Below, in pieces: positions 56,081 to 64,000 of a stretch of 64,000 bases of DNA. The stretch covers positions 868,001 through 932,000 of the forward strand of contig OY282380.1 in NCBI GenBank assembly GCA_958295885.1. The letters run 5' to 3'. How positions within the stretch are numbered: position 1 is the stretch's first letter; each line of letters opens with the position of its first letter. The notes below the pieces were generated by a model. That model saw only the letters and a program-made list of their open reading frames with translations, was not told the DNA's origin and made no database searches. This stretch comes from Arenicellales bacterium (GTDB lineage: Bacteria; Pseudomonadota; Gammaproteobacteria; Arenicellales; JAJDZL01). Made by a program: the position numbers and the translations under genes.

Positions 56081-57058
56081 GTGCAGATCAACGCATATCA
56101 CGAAAACTGGCCGCTTCGCGAAGCATTTTCGATTTCACGAAACAGTAAATCAAGCGTAGATGTGGTGGTTGTAGAAATCACTGCCCAATCGTGCGTCGGC
56201 AAAGGTGAAGCAGTCCCATATCTTCACTACGGGCAAAACGTGGAAGAAACGCTGAAGTGCATCCGCGAAATGGAGAGATCACTCGCCCCAGACTTAACCC
56301 GCGAAAGACTGCGTCAGAATTTTCCTGCAAATGCAGCGCGAAACGCGTTGGATTGCGCTCTCTGGGACCTAGAAGCGAAAATAAGCGGCCAACCGGTTTG
56401 GAAACTCGCCAATCTACCGGTCCCCGCAGCCGTGTTGGGGGCTTGTTCGCTAAGTTTGGAATCGGCGCAGAAATTGGCTGAATCCGCAAAAAAGTGGAGC
56501 AGTTTCCCATTGCTCAAACTGAAGCTGGGCCCAAGCGATGTCGTAGAATCGGTAGAATCAGTTCGGGCGGCGCGTCCGGACTCGCGGTTGATAATTGACG
56601 CCAATGAAGCATGGACACCCAGCGAGTTTAGGAGTTATCTCCCTGAACTTGAAACTTTAGGCGTGGAAATGATCGAACAGCCATTTCCAGCAGATTCTGA
56701 TCAAATTCTTGAAGACATAGACAGTTCAATTTTGATTTGCGCCGATGAATCCTTTCATCTTGCAGACGACCTTGGTCGACTTCACAATCGATATGATGTG
56801 TTCAACATCAAATTGGACAAGACAGGTGGATTGACCGAAGCCATAGAACTGTCGAAGAAGATAAAATCAGCAGGCAAACAGGTGATGATTGGCAGCATGA
56901 TGGCAACGTCGCTCAGTTTAGCGCCTGCGTTATTGCTCTCACATGATGCCAGCTACATTGATCTTGATTCATCAATTTGGCTTAAGCAAGATCGATTGGG
57001 TGGACTTGAATTTGAAGATGGCATGCTTTCCCCGGCACCGCCGTCATTGTGGGGATAA
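56081..57058 (+). CDS. dgcA: Enolase-superfamily racemase, DgcA / dipeptide-epimerase type
   Basis: A 325-residue muconate-lactonising-type enzyme. Acid-base lysines are Lys146 and Lys148 (LLKLKLG). Metal ligands are Asp173 (DANEAW), Glu199 (MIEQPF) and Asp222 (ADES), and the opposite-face Lys is in NIKLDKTGG (244/247). The layout fits dipeptide epimerases and DgcA, the N-acetyl-D-glutamate racemase that acts after DgcN. The presence of dgcN in the same window favours DgcA; L-Ala-D/L-Glu epimerase is the alternative. GTG start. The amidase follows after 78 bases and a thioesterase after that. Confidence 0.75.
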   Translation: MQINAYHENWPLREAFSISRNSKSSVDVVVVEITAQSCVGKGEAVPYLHYGQNVEETLKCIREMERSLAPDLTRERLRQNFPANAARNALDCALWDLEAKISGQPVWKLANLPVPAAVLGACSLSLESAQKLAESAKKWSSFPLLKLKLGPSDVVESVESVRAARPDSRLIIDANEAWTPSEFRSYLPELETLGVEMIEQPFPADSDQILEDIDSSILICADESFHLADDLGRLHNRYDVFNIKLDKTGGLTEAIELSKKIKSAGKQVMIGSMMATSLSLAPALLLSHDASYIDLDSSIWLKQDRLGGLEFEDGMLSPAPPSLWG

Positions 57059-57136
57059 TCGCGGTCCCGTCAACTCTGAGGAAACCAAATTCCACTGCTT
57101 TGCACTCTATTGATTCAAAGGAATTGACATTACATT

Positions 57137-58546
57137 ATGAACGAGTCAGAAAAAAAGCGATTTTCCAGCTATACGCTTGCCCAGCTCGCGCAAACACTTA
57201 GAAGCGGTGAAGTTACCAGCAATCAACTGACTCGCTACGCAATCTCTCAGCACGAACTATTTGGCCGCGGACTGAATGCATACCGCGAATGGGGTCCAAG
57301 GCGCGCTCTAACCCTTGCTCAAAAGGCCGATTACAAATTCAAGCAAGGTTCAGATGTCGGATGTCTGCAAGGAATCCCGATCTCGGCAAAAGACATTTTC
57401 GGAATACCCGGTTACTCCACCTATGCGGGCAGCCAGGCGCGCCTGCCGAATCAATGGCAGCGGGCGGGTCCTATTGTTCAGAATCTTCAGCAGCAGCTTG
57501 CGGTCATGATGGGTAAAACTCACACCGTTCAGTTTGCATACGGCGGACTCGGCATAAACCATCACTGGGGTACGCCACGCAATCCCTGGGACCGAGAACA
57601 GCATCGAGTGCCTGGTGGCTCAAGTTCGGGGGCTGGAGTCTCCCTCTGTGAAGGTTCCGCATTTGTTGCGATGGGTACGGATACTTCAGGCTCGGTGAGA
57701 GTGCCGGCAAGTTACACCGGTGTGGTGGGATTGAAAACCACCAAAAATCGCTGGTCAACCTGCGGAATCGTACCTTTGAGTCCTTTTTTGGACACCGCAG
57801 GCGTTCTCACGCGAACTGTCGAGGACTCGATCTATGCTTTTCACGCACTGGACAATGCATCTTCTTCAATTGATTCCGCCTTGGAGTTCACGCAGGCGGC
57901 AATGGCCAAAGCGCAGGACAAATTTCGTATTGGTATTGATCTGGGTCGAATGTGGAACCCCTGCGAGCAGTCAATTCAGAACGTATGCATGAGTGCTTTG
58001 CATGCACTGGAGACCGACGGCTGCCGCGTGATCAATCTAGATTTTCCAGAAGTAGAACAGGCGATCGAACTGCGTAATCTCGGAAGTACGATTTCCGCTG
58101 AACTGACTGAGTTTCTGCAGTCCGAGCTGCCCGACTGGATTGCATCATTGGATACGGTGATCAAAGAGAGAGTCCAAACTGGAGACAATATCAGCGCAGT
58201 CGAATTTTTACGGCGAAAACGTCGAATTCGCCACATTGGAGGTGCTGCGGAAAAACAGTTCCAAGAATGCGACATCATCGCATCGCCGACAGTGCCGCTG
58301 TCCCCGCCAACAGTGGAAGAACTCGAATTTCCTGGACAATACATGCCAAAAAACCTGTTGGCGCTGCAGAATACGACGGTCGGAAGCATCCTCAACCTGT
58401 GCTCTTTGACAGTGCCCGTCGGAATGGACCACAATCAAATGCCGGTGGGGTTCCAGCTGATGGCTCCAGCAGGTGAAGAAGAGAGACTGCTGTCTGTTGG
58501 ACTGCGCTTGGAATCACTCGTTTCAGCGCCGAAATTAACGCTGTAG
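57137..58546 (+). CDS. Amidase-signature hydrolase (intact triad)
   Basis: A 469-residue amidase of the GatA/AtzF-like family. Catalytic Lys85 in GIPISAKDIFG, cis-Ser in PGGSSSGAGVSL (about 163-164) and nucleophile Ser186 in GTDTSGSVRVPASYTGVVGLK are all present, unlike the amidase-fold protein at 34.3 kb. It hydrolyses a carboxamide, urethane or ureido bond to ammonia or an amine. It lies between dgcA and a thioesterase, on the same strand with short gaps, suggesting a small operon. The substrate is unknown; it is probably not the tRNA amidotransferase, since no gatB/gatC is adjacent. Confidence 0.88.
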   Translation: MNESEKKRFSSYTLAQLAQTLRSGEVTSNQLTRYAISQHELFGRGLNAYREWGPRRALTLAQKADYKFKQGSDVGCLQGIPISAKDIFGIPGYSTYAGSQARLPNQWQRAGPIVQNLQQQLAVMMGKTHTVQFAYGGLGINHHWGTPRNPWDREQHRVPGGSSSGAGVSLCEGSAFVAMGTDTSGSVRVPASYTGVVGLKTTKNRWSTCGIVPLSPFLDTAGVLTRTVEDSIYAFHALDNASSSIDSALEFTQAAMAKAQDKFRIGIDLGRMWNPCEQSIQNVCMSALHALETDGCRVINLDFPEVEQAIELRNLGSTISAELTEFLQSELPDWIASLDTVIKERVQTGDNISAVEFLRRKRRIRHIGGAAEKQFQECDIIASPTVPLSPPTVEELEFPGQYMPKNLLALQNTTVGSILNLCSLTVPVGMDHNQMPVGFQLMAPAGEEERLLSVGLRLESLVSAPKLTL

Positions 58547-58570
58547 CAACTCGCAACCAAAGCATCACGC

Positions 58571-59053
58571 ATGATTTCCGATCAAGTTTTGCATCTGCAC
58601 CGCGACCAGGTCCGCGCTGAATGGGTAGACGAATACGATCACATGAATCTAGCCTACTACGTACTCGTATGCGATCAAGCGACTTATGAATTTTGGGAGA
58701 TGATCAACAATCACCAAGGCATCGAACATCGGCAGGGAGCGGAGTATGCAGTAGTGGAAACACATGTGAATTACCTTGCAGAAGTCAGACTGGGCGCGCC
58801 CTTGCTCGTTACCACACAGCTGCTGGAATTTGACGAAAAACGGTTCCGAATATTTCACGAACTCCACCAAACGGACAGGAATTACCTGGCAGCTACGAAT
58901 GAAGTACTGGCGTTAGGGTTCGATTTGAATGAAAGGGGCGTGATGAACTTCAAACCGTCGGTTCAGCAGTCTTTGTCGACGATCCATTCACAGCACAAAA
59001 AGCTGGCTTTACCGCGCAATGCGGGGCGGTCGATTCGAATTTTAAAGGCATAG
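58571..59053 (+). CDS. 4HBT-fold acyl-CoA thioesterase
   Basis: A 160-residue hot-dog-fold protein. AEWVDEYDHMNLAYYVLVCDQATYEFWE near 18-45 contains the family aspartate/histidine helix, and VETHVNYLAEVRLGAPLLVTTQLLEFDEKRFRIFHEL the central strands. It resembles the stand-alone thioesterases found with L-carnitine dehydrogenase (betainyl-CoA type), but no carnitine genes are next to it. It starts 24 bases after the amidase stop and ends this group. Confidence 0.8.
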   Translation: MISDQVLHLHRDQVRAEWVDEYDHMNLAYYVLVCDQATYEFWEMINNHQGIEHRQGAEYAVVETHVNYLAEVRLGAPLLVTTQLLEFDEKRFRIFHELHQTDRNYLAATNEVLALGFDLNERGVMNFKPSVQQSLSTIHSQHKKLALPRNAGRSIRILKA

Positions 59054-59190
59054 CTTAATTGATCTTCTTAGTTCTTTTGACATAAAGCAGCTCCCTAAGG
59101 CTTATACACTGCATTAACCAATTGATGCGCCAGGGACTACATCAGCCGACGCAAGTGCACGATTAAAACAAACTTCGCGTTGAAAGTTCG

Positions 59191-59211
59191 TGGCGATATT
59201 AAGTATCGCCA
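59191..59211. terminator. Hairpin between convergent thioesterase and AAA ATPase genes
   Basis: TGGCGATA (59191-59198) and TATCGCCA (59204-59211) pair perfectly around a 5-base loop. Following T-richness is weak on both strands (TCATTTG on the plus). Its place between two convergent genes suggests a bidirectional terminator. Confidence 0.45.
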
Positions 59212-59293
59212 TCATTTGTGCAATTGCAATTCGGAATGACTCAATGTCAGAAATTACTCACATAATGAAATTTCATTGGCAAAAATCTCCATA

Positions 59294-60439
59294 TCAACTC
59301 CAACCTGCAAAATAATTCATGTCCTTGTCGAATTGATCGAAAAAACCTTCAGGCCATTCATCAATATTGCCATTTGCATCAAGTATGGGACTTTGAACTT
59401 GAGGTATTCCAAGACTCTCGGATTCCGTACGTGAGCGGAAAAAGTGCAAAGCTGCATCTTCGGAACGTAAACTGTCTTTTTTTACTGCTCTGCGAATTCC
59501 GCTAAGAACATGATCACTATGTGATTCAAGAATAATCTGAACACCAGCAGACGCGACTTCTGCCAAAAATTCTCCGATTGCGGCCTGTCCAGCAGGATGG
59601 AGATGAACTTCAGGATTTTCAACTAACAAAATACTCTCACTGTCTGCGGATAATGCGGCTACTACTAGAGGTAGAACTTGTGTCACTCCGAAACCTGAAT
59701 GAACGGGACGTTGGAACTCTGTATCGGGAGAAGTGCGAATCCCTACAGAAATAGTATTCGTTTGAGATTCTTTGTAAAGTTGCAGTTTGAAATTAGGGAA
59801 GAACAATGACATTCGAGCTTCAACTTGGCGAAGTAATGTAGGCGGAAATCGCTCAATCACAAGCTTATCTAGCACATGATTATCTTGACTGGAATACAAA
59901 ACACTGACTGTATGCTCACCGGTGGAACCAACTGCAGGAGTAAGTTGCGAGGCGTCTAGCGGATAGGAATCTCGCAGACCTGACCTTTGGGCAGCTAAAT
60001 ATGTCAGATCGCGTAATCGAATGGAAAGGGAATCTATGGTATCTGTTAAAGGCAGCAAATAGCGGAGTGTGGTCGGACTGTCGCTTGTCCTGCCGTTTAC
60101 CTGGAGCCGATTAATTTCCGCCGTTGATGAATCATCTCGCTCGCCTGCGAATTCCCATGCATACCACTTAAAATCATCACGCAATTCTATTCCAAAACTT
60201 CTTCGACCGTAGGCTTGGTCGACAATATCAGATACGGTGCCAAATTTGACGGCACTGCCATTTAATGGCAGACGACTTGACCACTCTTGATCACGCATGG
60301 TTTGGTGCAGAAGAACAAGCGCCTGAAGTACAGTAGATTTCCCGGACGCGTTCGTGCCGGATAACAAAGTCAGAGGTTTCAAACCCAACTTCAATAATTT
60401 GAAGCATTTGAAATTTCTTAAGTTAATTTGTGTCAGCAT
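59294..60439 (-). CDS. AAA ATPase, OLD/AAA_21-like (DUF3696 type)
   Basis: A 381-residue ABC/SMC-like ATPase. ITQ-type start MLTQINLRNFKCFKLL, Walker A GTNASGKST at 28-36, GVTQVLPLVVAALSADSESILLVENPEVHLHPAGQ (signature and Walker B) near 250-285, and IILESHSDHVLSGIRRAV near 300-317. The C-terminal DEWPEGFFDQFDKDMN is typical of DUF3696 proteins. Such ATPases often belong to two-gene conflict or defence pairs. A shattered DUF262 gene ends 27 bases upstream on the same strand, and no other partner is present. The frame is intact. Confidence 0.85.
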   Translation of the reverse strand: MLTQINLRNFKCFKLLKLGLKPLTLLSGTNASGKSTVLQALVLLHQTMRDQEWSSRLPLNGSAVKFGTVSDIVDQAYGRRSFGIELRDDFKWYAWEFAGERDDSSTAEINRLQVNGRTSDSPTTLRYLLPLTDTIDSLSIRLRDLTYLAAQRSGLRDSYPLDASQLTPAVGSTGEHTVSVLYSSQDNHVLDKLVIERFPPTLLRQVEARMSLFFPNFKLQLYKESQTNTISVGIRTSPDTEFQRPVHSGFGVTQVLPLVVAALSADSESILLVENPEVHLHPAGQAAIGEFLAEVASAGVQIILESHSDHVLSGIRRAVKKDSLRSEDAALHFFRSRTESESLGIPQVQSPILDANGNIDEWPEGFFDQFDKDMNYFAGWS

Positions 60440-60466
60440 TCGGATAATTTACGAATTTTTCTTTCT

Positions 60467-60957
60467 TCATTTTAAATTTCGGGTTCCATTCGTACCAATA
60501 GAAATGGAATCGACACAATCATCATTTTCAAGTAAACCACTAAAGATTTTCCAGATTGGCTCAGGCTTCGCTTCTATTTCATTTTCGCTGTAATGAGACA
60601 AACATGTAGACATCACACTCCAAAGAGAGAAGCGTTTAAAACATTAGGATATTCCTGATTTGGAGTATGTTTTCCAATTGCGTGGCGTCCAAAGAACACG
60701 AATTTTGTCTAAGTCCGGAATAGAAATTCTTTGATAGTTCAAAAATTTTTATTCCGTTGCATCCGGTTCAATTCGGTCAGTGCTTCAGCAAGGAATTCAT
60801 CCATGTCGCCGCGATATTTATCATCGCTAAGAAGTTGGAGAGCACAGACTCGACTGATGAATTCTCTATCCCTCATCGTTTTTGGATTTAAGCTCTTCCC
60901 AGTTGCTTTAAGAAAAATCTCTGCAGTGGTTTCTTTCTTGAGAAATCGACTGCGATT
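60467..60957 (-). pseudogene. Shattered DUF262 (GmrSD-like) gene
   Basis: The minus strand spells DUF262-type sequence in several frames. First comes RSRFLKKETTAEIFLKATGKSLNPKTMRDREFISRVCALQLLSDDKYRGDMDEFLAEALTELN (60,950-60,750), preceded by an in-frame TAG. Then, after stops and shifts, FKRFSLWSVMSTCLSHYSENEIEAKPEPIWKIFSGLL...SISIGTNGTRN ends at TGA 60,467-60,469. The N-terminal catalytic part of the domain is gone. It lies 27 bases before the AAA ATPase start, so the two were probably one operon. Confidence 0.6.
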
Positions 60958-61015
60958 CTAAAGCATAAATGCGAAATTAGGACATGCTGAAACAAGAAAC
61001 TGGACACATATGCAC

Positions 61016-61984
61016 TTAAACGCGAGCGCGGCGCAAGGGTTGTGCCATACAGTGAACTCCTCCACCGGCCTGCGTATACATTGACATATCCGGGTCATAC
61101 ACTTCAAATCCCATCGCACGGAGCTTGTTGTTCAAATTGACAGCCGCGTCGGTGGAGATCACGCGGTCATTACCGAGCGCAACGACGTTACAGGCAAGAT
61201 TCATCGTATCTCGAAAACTGACTGGAATCATTTCAATTTTCTTGCTTCTCAGCCACTCAAGAACATCGTCACTTGTCGTTTCAAGACAGACAGCAGCGCA
61301 TTTTTCCGCGAGCATGCACACCATTAAATCAATGTGTACGTAGAATTCATCAATAGGTGCGTACTTCACTTCATAACCTTCCTGCTGCATCCAACCACCG
61401 ACCTGAAAAGCAGCTCGTTCTTCGCTGCGGTGATCGGTGTATCCGATGAGGACAGCTCCTGGTTCAATCAAATTGAAATCTCCACCTTCAAAATTTCCAG
61501 CACTGACCATTTCATAGATTGGAATCCCCTTGGACAAATAAAATCTCAGGACTTCAGCGTATTCGCCTCGACGTCTCGGGTTTGCCAGTTGACAGACAAC
61601 AGCCCCAAAAGGTGTCATGAAGTTGGAGTCCCGCGTATACACCTGATACGGCGTGTGCTGATTGGGCTCTAGAAAATGAACTTCTACGCCCGCTGACCGG
61701 TAGGCATCGGCCAGCTCTTCATGCTGTCGCATGGCAAGCGAATGATCAAACTTCAAACCGGATCGATCAGATGCTCGGCAAATTGAACTGTAGGCTAGAT
61801 TTTCTTCACCCATCCATCGAAAACACTCCGGCGAGCCAAGCAGCACATCGTAGAGAATCCCAAATTCTGAATTGACGCCCCAGTCGCTTAATTCAGCAGT
61901 ACTGCCGTTCTCATCTCTGTACCTCAATGGATCTGCTAAATCTATGATATGGGAAACTTCGAAATTTGGAATTTTCTTGTTCAT
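61016..61984 (-). CDS. Dimethylarginine dimethylaminohydrolase / arginine-deiminase-like hydrolase (copy 2)
   Basis: A 322-residue pentein-fold enzyme paralogous to the one at 41.0 kb. TRDSNFMTPFGAVV, SAGNFEGGDFNLI (Glu), YVHIDLMVCML (His) and AGGGVHCMAQPLRR with nucleophile Cys312 are all present. It has an extra N-terminal stretch of about 15-20 residues relative to copy 1. FEGGD, closer to the deiminase form, differs from FEAGD in copy 1, so the two may have different guanidino substrates. It stands between the DUF262 remnant and a 1.3 kb gene-poor gap. Confidence 0.85.
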   Translation of the reverse strand: MNKKIPNFEVSHIIDLADPLRYRDENGSTAELSDWGVNSEFGILYDVLLGSPECFRWMGEENLAYSSICRASDRSGLKFDHSLAMRQHEELADAYRSAGVEVHFLEPNQHTPYQVYTRDSNFMTPFGAVVCQLANPRRRGEYAEVLRFYLSKGIPIYEMVSAGNFEGGDFNLIEPGAVLIGYTDHRSEERAAFQVGGWMQQEGYEVKYAPIDEFYVHIDLMVCMLAEKCAAVCLETTSDDVLEWLRSKKIEMIPVSFRDTMNLACNVVALGNDRVISTDAAVNLNNKLRAMGFEVYDPDMSMYTQAGGGVHCMAQPLRRARV

Positions 61985-63287
61985 GGCATTGCTTTACTCA
62001 AGTATTGAAGAGTCGAACTTTAGAGGGTACATGTTATCAAAAAGACAAAGATATCCAACAATTATGTGCTTTGGAATTGAAATCTGGCTTTCGTCAATCG
62101 AACAGAATTCGGACTCAATAATTCCCACATTTGAACATTAAGACCCTGGTTAGACGGTAGATATAGCAATCGTGGATGCACACTGCACTCACAATCAGCT
62201 CCTGACTTGAGTTCTTTCTAGGACCACAAACAAATCAAGACGGGTTTCTGTCAGGCACTAGATAGATATTTTTAGTCGACTCTGACAGAAAAGCCATAGA
62301 TGGGATTGCTGTAGTACATTGATTTATACTAAATTGTTATTTTTGTTTGGATATGGAAAGTAATGGCGCTTATCGCACGAACTGGGGTAGTACTTAACTT
62401 GTTTGCAAATTTTTTTCAATCTTTTTTTAAATTTTTGAACTCGATAATTTTCATGCACAAATTTCATAAGAAATTTTGAATTCATCTTCGCTTGATTTCC
62501 CTCAAGAATGTGTGCTTTCCGCATGTAATTTTTCCTCATAACCTACCTTGAAGTGCTGAATGCAGATGACACTACTTTAACAGCACTCCAAATCCTACAT
62601 GTCGTTACCGCCTTTGACTACGCATCCAGTACGGATGAATCAACCCTTTAACAAGTTCACAAACTACCAATCTACCACGTCGTATCCGTTCCACCACGTA
62701 TGACCGTTTTATCACAGAATGATCTGTCATGTCTACTTGTGCACTTCAACTGTACGCGGCTCGCCTCTCTATCTGTCGGGGCAACTTCCTATATGATGCG
62801 CTTTACCCTGATCAACGGCAGCAGTGAATTTCCCGCCGAGCTCAAACAAGTCTGTCAACAACAGCAAAATACACTGTAGTCACTACCACCAACAAGACCA
62901 CAAGTCGAACGCACAGACCAAAGTCCTCCAGTTGAATTCTGGAACCTTTATCTACGTGTTCTCGGCGTGGCTGCAGTCAATGAGCAGTTGGAAAAATAGT
63001 TCCAATATTCAATCCCGTGCAACTGCGACAAAACTTGAACAATCCCCCGGATGAGTACTGTGCTACACAGTTGAGCGCTCAAGCTGCTTGATCGCGTAAA
63101 GTGCGATCTTTAGAAACCTCTGCAAAGTGTATTCTCAACCGCGATGTTGCAATTGCGTCACGCCTGTAAAAGTCCGAACCAACAATTTTTTCACGAGTTT
63201 ATAAACACCAACGCGATGTCTTTAAAAATCATTCCAAATCACCAACGGAACAGCCACAAGACTGACTCGTGGCAATTTGAAATTTCG
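61985..63287. other. 1.3 kb gene-poor region downstream of nuoM
   Basis: No family-like frame. A 71-codon basic, Lys-rich frame on the minus strand (62,539-62,324), preceded by AAGGTAGG and later GAGG, could be a small gene or noise. A hairpin GATCGC/GCGATC near 63,092-63,110 is followed by TTT. No trace of nuoN, the usual next gene after nuoM, was found. Confidence 0.45.
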
Positions 63288-64000
63288 TCAGAGTTTACTG
63301 ATTGAGGTCTGCTCAATCAGCAGTTCGACTGAGGGATGCATCACTTCAAGAAGCGGAAATGGCCAGATTCCAAGCAGCAGCACCATTGCTGCAATCAATC
63401 CCAAAGTAATGACTTCCTGCGGCTCCAGATCTTTCAGGCCAGCAACTGCATCACTGACGACTTTCCCATAGATTACGCGTTTATACAATCTGAGTGTGTA
63501 CGCCGCTCCCAGTATCAGAGTGAGAGCTGCAATCGCGGCGAATATCGCGTTCTCCTGAAACGCACCAAGGATGACGAGCAGTTCACCTACAAAACCCGAA
63601 GTGCCTGGCAATCCCACATTCGCCAGCGTAAAAACCATCATCAATGCAGCAAAAACCGGCATGGAATGAGCGACGCCCCCGTAGGTTTCAATCTTTCTGG
63701 AATGAAGCCGATCATATAAAACACCAACACAAAGAAACAGAGCGCCGGAAACGAAACCATGCGAAATCATCTGCACAATGCCGCCCTCAATCCCATGGGC
63801 GTTGAAAATAAAGAAGCCAAGCGTAACGAATCCCATGTGTGAAATGGACGAATAGGCAATCAACTTCTTCATGTCGGTCTGCGCGAGCGCCACCAAAGCG
63901 ATATAGACAACCGCAATCAGCGACAGTGCGATCATGACACCTGCCAGCGCGTGGGACGCATCTGGCAGGATCGGCAGACTAAATCTCAGAAAGCCATAAC
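63288..64000 (-). CDS. nuoM: NADH-quinone oxidoreductase subunit M, C-terminal part (runs off the right edge)
   Basis: Proton-pumping membrane subunit of complex I. The sequence is open to the window edge and reads GFLRFSLPILPDASHALAGVMIALSLIAVVYIALVALAQTDMKKLIAYSSISHMGFVTLG, with the conserved helix-8 lysine in QTDMKKL. ISHGFVSGALFLCVGVLYDRLHSR and LPGTSGFVGELLVILGAF follow, and the end is LLIEQTSISKL. About 237 residues are inside the window; the N-terminal half lies outside. An internal ATG at 63,935 is not the start. Confidence 0.96.
   Translation of the reverse strand, partial: YGFLRFSLPILPDASHALAGVMIALSLIAVVYIALVALAQTDMKKLIAYSSISHMGFVTLGFFIFNAHGIEGGIVQMISHGFVSGALFLCVGVLYDRLHSRKIETYGGVAHSMPVFAALMMVFTLANVGLPGTSGFVGELLVILGAFQENAIFAAIAALTLILGAAYTLRLYKRVIYGKVVSDAVAGLKDLEPQEVITLGLIAAMVLLLGIWPFPLLEVMHPSVELLIEQTSISKL

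Noticed and set aside
1..64000. CRISPR arrays, rRNA operons and prophage structural genes
   Set aside because: Searched by eye; no regularly spaced repeats, no rRNA sequence and no phage structural proteins were seen.

Overview
The window looks like a chromosome segment of a gammaproteobacterium, probably marine or host-associated. The housekeeping block rimP-nusA-infB-rbfA-truB-rpsO-pnp-dtd has the gammaproteobacterial order, and DksA, OxyR and NuoM are of proteobacterial type. The marine suggestion is inference from the accessory genes: a betaine-type ABC importer, the D-glutamate genes dgcN and dgcA, and dimethylarginine-hydrolase-like enzymes. GC looks moderate. Coding density is uneven: intact operons alternate with 1-2 kb stretches of eroded DNA holding transposase, group II intron, HNH, DUF262 and ThDP-enzyme remnants.

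Layout. 0-12.5 kb is housekeeping: the start of smc, a glutathione S-transferase, dksA, a class I dihydroorotase, then the minus-strand dtd/pnp/rpsO/truB/rbfA/infB/nusA/rimP block. That block has a visible extended -10 promoter and a leader that can form alternative terminator and antiterminator hairpins. 12.6-21.3 kb holds a broken transposase, an SLC13-type permease with TrkA-C domains, an Atm1-like ABC exporter with degenerate catalytic motifs, and long eroded gaps. 21.3-34.2 kb is a catabolic island: an EamA permease, an FCD-GntR regulator facing two copies of a 14-bp operator, and a tightly coupled run of aminotransferase, SDR, alpha/beta hydrolase, M20 carbamoylase-type hydrolase, an ABC importer with an NMT1-like binding protein plus a second unsecreted binding-protein homologue, and a three-subunit HcnCAB-like flavoprotein dehydrogenase. 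34.3-39.5 kb is a minus-strand operon of a D-amino-acid transaminase, D-Ala-D-Ala ligase, GMC oxidoreductase and an amidase-fold protein lacking its catalytic residues. 39.6-42 kb carries dgcN and a DDAH-like hydrolase. 43.3-48.5 kb is a proXVWW betaine-type importer with two paralogous long permeases.

48.8-51.6 kb is a mobile-element graveyard: two tandem, ORF-deleted group II introns whose domains V and VI can still be read, next to an IS66 transposase remnant. 51.9-54.5 kb is a divergent oxyR/catalase pair with an OxyR tetranucleotide array abutting the catalase -35. 56-59 kb is an operon-like group of dgcA (enolase superfamily), an intact amidase and a thioesterase. 59.3-61 kb is a DUF3696-like AAA ATPase behind a shattered DUF262 gene, probably a decaying two-gene system. 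A second DDAH-like gene follows, and the window ends inside nuoM, with no nuoN downstream of it.

A shared theme from 22 to 62 kb is D-amino-acid and guanidino or amide nitrogen chemistry: transaminase, Ddl, DgcN/DgcA, an HcnC-like D-amino-acid-oxidase fold, amidases, a carbamoylase and DDAH-like enzymes. Family assignments rest on motifs read by eye; substrates are mostly inferred.
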